Origin: Deltaproteobacteria bacterium
GTDB taxonomy: Bacteria > Desulfobacterota > SM23-61
DNA length: 12,510 nucleotides
NCBI GenBank assembly: GCA_026388915.1
Contig: JAPLIW010000557.1
Location: 1-12,510 of the forward strand
Direction of reading: 5' to 3'
Under the pieces are notes generated by a model, which was not told the origin of the DNA, searched no databases, and saw only the letters and a program-made list of their open reading frames with translations. The stretch's first letter is position 1. Each line of letters starts with the position of its first letter. Both the position numbers and the translations under genes were made by a program. Of the stretch, positions 6,485 to 12,092 are shown piece after piece.

Positions 6485-7279
6485 TCACAACCCTTTAAAT
6501 ACCGGCTCTCGCTTTTCCATGAAAGCTTTTACGGCCTCTTTTTGATCCTGCGTGGTCCGGCAAACCCCCTGCGCATAGCTCTCAAAGAACAAAGCCTCCC
6601 GCAACTGGTTGCGAACCTTTTCCAACATGACCCTTTTCACCAATTCTACGGATAGGGGGGGGTTGGCTGCGATTTTTTGGGCCAGCTCTTGGGCCCGGGG
6701 CATTAAGTCTTCCGGGGGGACGACCTTGCTCACCAGGCCGATTCTCTCCGCTTCCCGGGCATCCAGGATATCCCCGGTGAAGGCTAATTCCAGTGCTTTC
6801 TCCTGGCCCACGATGAGGGGTAAAAGAAGGGTGGCTCCCCCGTCGGCAATCAACCCTCGCTTGACCCAGATGGCGGAGAAGCGCGCCTGGCCCGAAGCGA
6901 TGCGAATATCGGAGACCAATGCCAGGGTTAATCCCACTCCGGCCGCGATTCCGTTTACCGCCGCAATGACCGGTTTGTTGATCTTTTCAAAACCCAGGAT
7001 CAAGGCTCCCGTGAGTTGGAGGATGGTTTTCCGGCTCTCCGGCGTCTGCTCCCCTGCGGCGCGGGCCGCCTGAACGGCCACATCCGCCCCCGAACAGAAT
7101 CCCCGTCCCGCTCCGGTGATGATCAGGGCGCGAAGGTCGTCATCCTCTTGGACTTGCTGGAGGGCGAGGGGGAGATCGACCCGCATGTTCAGGCTGATGG
7201 CGTTCATCTTATCCGGCCGATTCAAGGTCAGGACGGCAACGGGGCCCTCCTTCTCCAGGATGAGTTCTTTTGGTTCCAT
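6485..7279 (-). CDS. Enoyl-CoA hydratase/isomerase family protein (crotonase fold, atypical active site)
   Basis: The product is 264 aa from ATG 7279, preceded by GAGGAGGAGAG. It is full length for the family (about 255-270). The fold markers are LTLNRPDKMNAIS (17-29), oxyanion segment FCSGADVA (61-68), AAVNGIAAGVGLTLALVSDIRI (106-127), RGLIADGGATLLLP (141-154) and a normal C-terminus (FMEKREPVFKGL). The two catalytic glutamates of classical hydratases are replaced by Thr118 and Trp138. An Asp at 146 (IADGG) sits where PaaG-like isomerases keep their catalytic Asp (PDxGG). Isomerase, ring-cleaving or other crotonase chemistry is therefore more likely than simple trans-2-enoyl-CoA hydration. 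It begins 12 nt after the CoA-transferase stop, within the operon. The exact reaction is not assignable. Confidence 0.9.
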   Translation of the reverse strand: MEPKELILEKEGPVAVLTLNRPDKMNAISLNMRVDLPLALQQVQEDDDLRALIITGAGRGFCSGADVAVQAARAAGEQTPESRKTILQLTGALILGFEKINKPVIAAVNGIAAGVGLTLALVSDIRIASGQARFSAIWVKRGLIADGGATLLLPLIVGQEKALELAFTGDILDAREAERIGLVSKVVPPEDLMPRAQELAQKIAANPPLSVELVKRVMLEKVRNQLREALFFESYAQGVCRTTQDQKEAVKAFMEKREPVFKGL

Positions 7280-7291
7280 GATCTCTCCTCC

Positions 7292-8494
7292 TCATTTCGA
7301 TGCCGGTTGCTGAGCAACCCCGGTCCGGATCAAATTCTCAATCTCCGCATCGCTGTAGCCGAGCTCTTTCAGGACTTCGCCGGTATGCTCCCCCAGCAGG
7401 GGGGCGCGCTGGCGAAGAGGCGCCGCTTTTCCGGAGAGGAATAAGGGCGTTTTGACAGCGACGACTTTCCCCACGGCGGGGTATTCCGCTTCTTCCAGGA
7501 TGCCCCGGGCCTGCACATGGGGTTCCCGGACGATGTCTCCAATGGTGCGGACGCTTCCGCAGGCCACGTCGGCGGCCAGCAGCTTCGCCTCCAGCTGGGC
7601 ACTCGAGTATTTCCGCGTTTCCCGGTTGAGGATCTCGGCGATTTCAAGCCGCTTCTCCGCCCTGAGCTTCCGGGTGGCATAGCGGGGATCGCCCCCCAGG
7701 TCCTCGCGGTTTAAAGCCCTGCAGAAGTTCTTGAACATATGATCCGTCCCGGCCACCACGTTGATTAACCCGTCCCGAGTTTCGAAGTTCTGGATCGCTC
7801 CGCCGGAGGGCTGGGCCGAGCCCGCCCGTTCGGGAAGCTCCCCCTTCCGCAGGAACTGGGTGACATAGGGAGCCATGGCAAAGAGGGCCACGTCGAGCAA
7901 GGCCACGTCGATCCTTTGTCCGCAACCGGTCTTTTCCCGGCCGAATAAGGCGGCGGCGATGGCAAAGGCGGCATTGGCCCCGGTGCAATAATCGATCATG
8001 GCCGGGCGGATTCGGACCGGAGGGCGGCCGGGCTCCCCGGTGGAATCTATGATGCCCGATATGGCCTGCAGGATGGGCTCATAGGCGGGGCGGTCCCGGA
8101 AGGGGCCGCTTTGCCCAAACCCGGAGATCGAGCAGTACACGATCCTCGGGTTGATGCGGGAAACGCTCTCATATCCCAGGCCCAGCCGTTCCATGGACCC
8201 GGGCAAAAAATTCTCCACGAGGACATCGGCCGCCCGGGCGAGTTTTAGGACGATCTCTTTTCCCTCCGGGGCTTTCAGGTTCAGGGCGATTCCCCTTTTG
8301 TTCCGGTTGAAATTGAAAAAATTAGCCCCCTCCATGGGCTCCCGAAATTGATCCCCGGCGAAAGGTTCGACCTTGATGACTTCGGCCCCCAAATCCGCAA
8401 CCATGGCAGTGCAGGTGGGGCCCGACTGGACGTGAGTAAAATCCAAAACCTTGATTCCCGCCAACGGACGGGGAAATGGATTTTGATCCTCCAG
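7292..8494 (-). CDS. CaiB/BaiF family III CoA-transferase
   Basis: The frame is open to ATG 8605, but that start would overlap the upstream dehydrogenase by 77 nt and add an unrelated extension. Between the dehydrogenase stop (8529-8531) and the conserved start PLAGIKVLDF no in-frame ATG or GTG exists. AAGAGGA (8501-8507) is 6 nt from an in-frame CTG at 8494 and I use that start (400 aa); TTG 8464 is the alternative but lacks a Shine-Dalgarno site. Family signatures numbered from the CTG are PLAGIKVLDFTHVQSGP (10-26), VADLGAEVIKVEP (32-44), NFFNFNRNKRGIALNLK (58-74), MIDYCTG with Asp168 (matching Asp169, the nucleophile of formyl-CoA transferase/CaiB) and GCGQRIDVALLDVALF (191-206). These enzymes move CoA between organic acids through an aspartyl-CoA intermediate, in the cytoplasm. 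Here it could activate the imported acid at the expense of a pathway thioester. Racemase members such as AMACR share the fold, so donor and acceptor are unknown. Confidence 0.9.
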   Translation of the reverse strand: MEDQNPFPRPLAGIKVLDFTHVQSGPTCTAMVADLGAEVIKVEPFAGDQFREPMEGANFFNFNRNKRGIALNLKAPEGKEIVLKLARAADVLVENFLPGSMERLGLGYESVSRINPRIVYCSISGFGQSGPFRDRPAYEPILQAISGIIDSTGEPGRPPVRIRPAMIDYCTGANAAFAIAAALFGREKTGCGQRIDVALLDVALFAMAPYVTQFLRKGELPERAGSAQPSGGAIQNFETRDGLINVVAGTDHMFKNFCRALNREDLGGDPRYATRKLRAEKRLEIAEILNRETRKYSSAQLEAKLLAADVACGSVRTIGDIVREPHVQARGILEEAEYPAVGKVVAVKTPLFLSGKAAPLRQRAPLLGEHTGEVLKELGYSDAEIENLIRTGVAQQPASK

Positions 8495-8528
8495 GCTCGT
8501 TCCTCTTATCCTTTCGTTCCCCCCACCC

Positions 8529-9662
8529 TTACAAACCCATTTCCTCGGCCACTTTCTGCCGATGATACCAGGAATCGCCGAATTCCAGTTCGGCGGCCTT
8601 GGCATGCTTATAGTAAAGGTGCAGGTCGTGCTCCTCGGTGAAGCCGATGCCTCCGTGCATCTGGTGAGCCATCTGGGTGCCTCGTTTGTAGACGTCGCTG
8701 CACCATGCTTTGGCCATGGCCACTTCCTTGGCGCAGGGGAGGCCGGCGCTGATGAGGGAAGCCGCTTGATAGGCGATCAACCGCGCGGTATCCAGAAAGG
8801 TGGTCAGGTCCGCGCAGGTATGCTGAACGACCTGCAATGCTCCGAGGGGCTTCCCGAACTGGACCCGCTGCTTGACGTAATCGACGGTCATATCCACCAC
8901 CTTGGACAACCCCCCGACCATTTCGCCGCATTTGAGGGCAATCAATCGGGGCATGATCTTTTCGACGTACTCGGCCCCCTTTCCGGGCGATCCAACAAGA
9001 TCTTGAGGGGCGGCCGCAAAATCGGTGTAAGTCACCGCAAATTGCTTTTCTCCCGTGAGGGTGTTGAGCGGGACCGCCTGGACCCCAGGCCCCTGGTTTT
9101 TCGTTTTGAACAGGGTGGGACCGAAAGATCCGGAACCTTTCCTGAGTCTGGCGCACACTAGGATTTCGTCGGCCACGTGGGCGTAGGGAACAAGTAGCCG
9201 GGTTCCTTTGATCCGGTAGGAGCCCTCTCCCGTCTCTTGGGCCACCAGGTCCGGGTCCGGGTAGTCATAAACGCCCTGTTCGTTCCGCAGGCCCACCGTG
9301 AGGATCCTCTTTCCTTGAAGGATCCCCGGCAGGTATTCTTTCCTGAGCCGATCATCGCCCGCACCCTGGATGAGCAGGCCGGCAAAAACCGCGCTGCAGA
9401 AAAAGGGGCTGGGCAGCACCGCCTTTCCCATCTCCTCGAAGAGGATAAACAAGTCAAAAAAATCTCCCCCGCTCCCCCCGTAGGCTTCGCCGTGGATGAG
9501 TCCCAGCCAGCCCAGGTCCGCCATTTCTTTCCAGAGGGCCGGGGAAAATCCCTTTTCCTCTTTCAATATATTTTTCACGAAAGAACTCGGGCTTTTCTCC
9601 TTCATGAATTTCTCGGCGTTGCTTTTCAACATTTTTGTTTCTTCCCGCAGGCTGAATTCCAT
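8529..9662 (-). CDS. Acyl-CoA dehydrogenase family protein, C-terminal catalytic Glu missing (possible small subunit)
   Basis: The product is 377 aa from ATG 9662, with AAAGGAG (9671-9677) 8 nt upstream. N-terminal helical part: LWKEMADLGWLGLIHGEAYG (about 43-62). Middle beta domain: PDLVAQETGEGSYRIKGTRLLVPYAHVAD (about 137-165). C-terminal helical domain: YVKQRVQFGKPLGALQVVQH (about 262-281) and MHGGIGFTEEHDLHLYYKHAK (about 335-355). The fold binds FAD and oxidises acyl-CoA to enoyl-CoA. Where medium- and short-chain enzymes carry the catalytic Glu (YEGT), this protein reads EFGD, so the base is Phe361. The alternative Glu position (ER motif, as in isovaleryl-CoA dehydrogenase) also reads differently (RLIALK). 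It is paired 37 nt downstream of a second dehydrogenase (9700-10884), as in the two-gene alpha2beta2 dehydrogenases PimC/PimD and mycobacterial FadE pairs. I infer a non-catalytic or half-site partner subunit. Confidence 0.92.
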   Translation of the reverse strand: MEFSLREETKMLKSNAEKFMKEKSPSSFVKNILKEEKGFSPALWKEMADLGWLGLIHGEAYGGSGGDFFDLFILFEEMGKAVLPSPFFCSAVFAGLLIQGAGDDRLRKEYLPGILQGKRILTVGLRNEQGVYDYPDPDLVAQETGEGSYRIKGTRLLVPYAHVADEILVCARLRKGSGSFGPTLFKTKNQGPGVQAVPLNTLTGEKQFAVTYTDFAAAPQDLVGSPGKGAEYVEKIMPRLIALKCGEMVGGLSKVVDMTVDYVKQRVQFGKPLGALQVVQHTCADLTTFLDTARLIAYQAASLISAGLPCAKEVAMAKAWCSDVYKRGTQMAHQMHGGIGFTEEHDLHLYYKHAKAAELEFGDSWYHRQKVAEEMGL

Positions 9663-9699
9663 TTTGAGCGCTCCTTTCCCGCAAATAGATTGAAGAAGG

Positions 9700-10884
9700 T
9701 TACTTTCGGGGCATGTTGAGTCCGCGCTGGGCCACGATGTTCTTCAATACTTCCACGCTCCCTCCCTGGAGGGTGTAGCTGGGCGACCAGAGATAGCATT
9801 CGGCCAGTTCCCCGCCGAAGGCGGCCCAGGAAGTTCCCTCGCGCAGGAGACTCGAGGGGCCGAGGATCCGGGTGGCCAGGTCATTCAAGCGCTGCTCATA
9901 CTGGTTGCAGTAGGCTTTGGCCAGCGCCGCTTCCTTCGAGGGTTTTCGCCCCTGGTCGATCGTCCAGGCCGTGTAGTAGACGAGGAGCCGCCCGATCTGG
10001 AACTCGGTTTCCAGCTGGGCGATGGAATCCCGCACCCAGGAATAAAATTCTTCGCCCGCCTTTTTCCGGTCCATCTGCTTTACATGCTCCATGAGCTTTC
10101 TATAAATCGGGTAATTTTGCAGGATCCTCTCGACCCCCGAGCGCTCGTAATCCATCTGCGCCATGATCTGCTTGAAGGCATCATTTTCGGGGCCCACCAT
10201 AAACCGTTTTTCCACCCGCACATCGTCGAAAAACACCTCGTTAAAGGTGTGCCTTCCGGCCATGTTGATGATGGGCCGAACGGTCACCCCGGGAAGACGC
10301 AGGTCGAGGATGAACTGGGAACAGGACTCGTGGCGCGGGACCTTGGGATCGAAACAGGTCCTGGCCAGGAGCCAGCCGTAATCCGACTGGTGGCCTCCCG
10401 AGGTCCAAACCTTCTGCCCCCGGATGAGGTAGGCGTCCCCGTCCTTGGTGGCGGAAGTCGCCACGTTCACCAGGTCCGACCCGGCGTTCGGTTCGCTGAA
10501 GAGAAGGCAGAATTTCAGGTGGTCTTCCGCCTTTACGAACCGCGGCAGGAAATACTCTTTCTGCCATTCCGACCCGAAATGGATGATCGAAGGCCCGATC
10601 TGCCGGTCGGCCAGAAAATGATAGGCCACCGGGGCCTGGACCTTGAAAATCTCTTCGTTCAGAATCACCTTGTCCACATAGGTCCGGCCCTGGCCGCCGT
10701 ATTGTTTAGGCCAGGTCATCCCGATCCAACCCCTCTCCGCCATCTTCCGGGAGAAGGCTTGATTGCTCCCCTCGGCCAGCCCTCCGCTCTTGGCCACGAA
10801 GGTACCGGCCTTGAGCTCGGCCTGTAAAAAATCACGGACCCCTTGACGAAATTTTTCCTGCTCCTCGGTAAACCAGAATCGCAT
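9700..10884 (-). CDS. Acyl-CoA dehydrogenase family protein (possible catalytic large subunit)
   Basis: The product is 394 aa. The longest frame begins at ATG 10974. An AAAGGAG (10894-10900) touches ATG 10893 but is 9 nt from ATG 10884, so the start is MRFWFTEEQEKFRQGVRDFL. Signatures: MAERGWIGMTWPKQYGGQGR (48-67), FCLLFSEPNAGSDL (125-138, FAD/substrate contact), RGQKVWTSGGHQSDYGWLLAR (155-175), and C-terminal YTLQGGSVEVLKNIVAQRGL (370-389), the ending seen in FadE-type dehydrogenases. At the YEGT position it has Gln373, but it keeps the ER motif (DYERSG, Glu247), which aligns with the catalytic Glu of isovaleryl-/long-chain dehydrogenases and of the catalytic chain in alpha2beta2 steroid side-chain dehydrogenases. 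First gene of the large minus-strand run, 250 bp after the regulator gene. It probably acts with the 377-aa neighbour and passes electrons to an ETF encoded elsewhere. Confidence 0.93.
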   Translation of the reverse strand: MRFWFTEEQEKFRQGVRDFLQAELKAGTFVAKSGGLAEGSNQAFSRKMAERGWIGMTWPKQYGGQGRTYVDKVILNEEIFKVQAPVAYHFLADRQIGPSIIHFGSEWQKEYFLPRFVKAEDHLKFCLLFSEPNAGSDLVNVATSATKDGDAYLIRGQKVWTSGGHQSDYGWLLARTCFDPKVPRHESCSQFILDLRLPGVTVRPIINMAGRHTFNEVFFDDVRVEKRFMVGPENDAFKQIMAQMDYERSGVERILQNYPIYRKLMEHVKQMDRKKAGEEFYSWVRDSIAQLETEFQIGRLLVYYTAWTIDQGRKPSKEAALAKAYCNQYEQRLNDLATRILGPSSLLREGTSWAAFGGELAECYLWSPSYTLQGGSVEVLKNIVAQRGLNMPRK

Positions 10885-10978
10885 GTTTTCCATCTCCTTT
10901 CTGGAACAGTGAGGAAAAGGGCTATCCCTTCGAGTTACCGCCGAGCCCGCGGGCCTGGGGGGTTCGAGTCGCACCGGT

Positions 10979-11017
10979 GGGTTGGGAAGGCCGGAGAAAG
11001 CTTCCCCTCTCCAACCC
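10979..11017. repeat. Stem-loop ahead of the dehydrogenase operon
   Basis: GGGTTGG (10979-10985) pairs with CCAACCC (11011-11017), and inside it GAAG (10986-10989) with CTTC (11001-11004), separated by a bulge. It sits immediately next to the nested palindrome at 11020-11156. In the minus transcript it lies in the leader of the dehydrogenase gene. No T-tract follows, so termination is not evident. The rest of the 250-bp gap shows no gene and no clear minus-strand promoter, leaving open read-through from the regulator gene. Confidence 0.4.
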
Positions 11018-11019
11018 GA

Positions 11020-11156
11020 AGGTGTGAAAAAATTGATTTTCAGCCGTCACCCCGGTGAAAACCGGGGTCCAGTAAGTTCGTAAATCCTTGAAAACACTGG
11101 ATTCCGGCTTTCGCCGGAATGACGTGAAAAAGAACTAATTCGATTTTTTCACACCT
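11020..11156. repeat. Nested palindromic element (MITE/REP-like) overlapping the 3' end of the RpiR gene
   Basis: The outer arms are a perfect 14-bp inverted repeat: AGGTGTGAAAAAAT (11020-11033) and ATTTTTTCACACCT (11143-11156). Inside, 11045-11124 begins CGTCA and ends TGACG, and each half folds into its own hairpin: ACCCCGGT-GAAA-ACCGGGGT (11049-11068) and ATTCCGGC-TTTC-GCCGGAAT (11101-11120). The two halves are also inverted copies of one another (CACCCCGG...TCCAGT against ACTGGA...CCGGAATGAC). This GTCATTCCGG...CCGGAATCCAG motif is a widely dispersed proteobacterial intergenic palindrome. The right outer arm encodes the last residues and approaches the stop codon of the regulator gene. 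Confidence 0.8.
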
Positions 11157-11836
11157 AGAAGGACGATATCGGCAATCTGCCCGATGGGGGAGATGGGAGA
11201 ATCGGTCACCCCGATCGTCCGGCATCTGTTTTTCTTGGCATACTGCAGGGAAGCCAAGGTCTGGCGGGAATAGCGGGGAAGGCTGATCGCGATGAGCAAG
11301 TCCTCCGGCCCATAATGGATGATCTGGTTGGGCAGACTGCCCAGGGAAAACTCCAGCAGCTCGCAATTTTCCCTCACCTGGCCGAGCAATAGATAAAGGA
11401 GATTGGCCAGAGGATGGGAGGATCGGAATCCCGTAATCCCTACCTTCCGAGCCCGGATGATCTCCTGGACGACGCGGTCGATCGCTTGGTTACTGTTTAA
11501 CTCCCTTGTTTTGGTAAGGTTTTCAAGATCCTTTTCGAAGATCTTGGAATAGAGGTCCGCCTCCTTCACTTTGGCCATGGAATGTTGGAAGGCCTCCGGA
11601 GGGGAAAGCTTCTGGCGAATTCCATCCTGCAGGTCTTTCTGCATGTCCGGATACCCTTTATACCCCAGGGCCCGGGCAAACCGGACGATGGTGGATTCAC
11701 TGGTTTTGAACTGACGGGCCAGCCGGGAAATGGTGAAGAAAGCGGCCTCGTGGCCCAGGGAGAGGATTTGCCCGGCTATTTTCTTCTGCTGCCCGGTCAG
11801 GGAAGGGAAATGTTTCTGGATTCGGCTGGCCAACAT
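11135..11836 (-). CDS. RpiR/MurR-family transcriptional regulator (HTH + SIS domains)
   Basis: The product is 233 aa from ATG 11836. The Shine-Dalgarno is weak (only GGATGGA upstream), but no other in-frame start is available. Residues 1-75 are the RpiR-type helix-turn-helix domain: FPSLTGQQKKIAGQIL, then FFTISRLARQFKTSESTIVR (33-52) and FARALGYKGYPDMQKDL. Residues about 118-228 are a SIS (sugar isomerase) domain: KVGITGFRSSHPLANLLYLL (131-150), PEDLLIAISLPRYSRQTLA (177-195) and KKNRCRTIGVTDSPISPIGQ (201-220). RpiR proteins bind DNA as dimers and sense phosphosugars or other small metabolites with the SIS domain, acting as repressors or activators. It is divergent from the DRE-TIM enzyme gene and upstream of the dehydrogenase operon, so both are candidate targets. 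The C-terminal residues GVKKSN are encoded within the outer arm of a palindromic repeat. Confidence 0.93.
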   Translation of the reverse strand: MLASRIQKHFPSLTGQQKKIAGQILSLGHEAAFFTISRLARQFKTSESTIVRFARALGYKGYPDMQKDLQDGIRQKLSPPEAFQHSMAKVKEADLYSKIFEKDLENLTKTRELNSNQAIDRVVQEIIRARKVGITGFRSSHPLANLLYLLLGQVRENCELLEFSLGSLPNQIIHYGPEDLLIAISLPRYSRQTLASLQYAKKNRCRTIGVTDSPISPIGQIADIVLLGVKKSN

Positions 11837-11888
11837 GGAACGGAATCCATCCGTAAAGGAAAAAAAATTCTTTCAATATAAATTTTCG

Positions 11889-11906
11889 ATGCAATTTTTA
11901 CTGCAT
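11889..11906. promoter_or_regulatory. Candidate operator ATGCA-N8-TGCAT over the regulator's -10
   Basis: The 5-bp perfect arms ATGCA (11889-11893) and TGCAT (11902-11906) are separated by 8 nt and span the predicted -10 box (11895-11900) of the RpiR promoter. The position fits autorepression. Arms are short, so chance is possible. Confidence 0.4.
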
Positions 11907-11922
11907 TTCAAAATAATGTCAA
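11895..11922 (-). promoter_or_regulatory. Predicted sigma70-type promoter for the RpiR gene
   Basis: On the minus strand, TTGACA (11922 to 11917, perfect -35) is followed after 16 nt by TAAAAA (11900 to 11895, -10, four of six matches). It directs transcription towards ATG 11836, giving a leader of about 50 nt. Confidence 0.55.
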
Positions 11923-11924
11923 GA

Positions 11925-11948
11925 AAGAAATTTCTACGGGAATTTCTT
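11925..11948. promoter_or_regulatory. Inverted repeat AAGAAATT-N8-AATTTCTT between divergent promoters
   Basis: The perfect 8-bp arms AAGAAATT (11925-11932) and AATTTCTT (11941-11948) lie between the -35 box of the RpiR promoter (11917-11922) and the -35 box of the divergent gene (11968-11973). This is the expected place for a shared operator or activator site of the divergently encoded regulator. The spacer is 8 nt, as in the second repeat at 11889-11906. Confidence 0.5.
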
Positions 11949-11967
11949 CGGGAGATGAATTTTAGGG

Positions 11968-11996
11968 TTGACTCCCTGAGGGTGGTTTCTTATATT
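11968..11996 (+). promoter_or_regulatory. Predicted sigma70-type promoter for the DRE-TIM enzyme gene
   Basis: TTGACT (11968-11973) and TATATT (11991-11996) are separated by the optimal 17 nt. A start near 12003 would give a 90-nt leader before ATG 12093. Five of six bases match consensus in each box. Confidence 0.65.
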
Positions 11997-12003
11997 CGCG
12001 CCA

Positions 12004-12072
12004 GGGGTGGAACCCGCCTTTTCTAACCCTGCGCCAGCGGGGAGGGAGTCGGGGAAGAGAAAAAACCACCCC
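12004..12072 (+). other. Structured 5' leader of the DRE-TIM enzyme gene
   Basis: GGGGTGG (12004-12010) can pair with CCACCCC (12066-12072), enclosing a hairpin CCCTGC-GCCA-GCGGGG (12027-12042, one U-G pair). The Shine-Dalgarno AGGAGG (12082-12087) lies 9 nt after the long stem. It may influence translation or stability. It does not match a riboswitch class I recognise. Confidence 0.35.
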
Positions 12073-12092
12073 GACGGACTCAGGAGGGAAAA

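Noticed and set aside
8495..8605. ATG 8605 as start of the CoA-transferase
   Set aside because: It overlaps the upstream dehydrogenase by 77 nt and adds residues absent from the family's usual N-terminus.
10955..10985. tRNA T-loop-like sequence GGTTCGAGTCGCACC on the plus strand
   Set aside because: The five-base T stem does not pair and no acceptor, D or anticodon arms can be drawn upstream.
11049..11124. Rho-independent terminator for the RpiR gene
   Set aside because: The stems are strong but no T-tract follows directly on the minus strand; the dispersed-palindrome explanation fits better.
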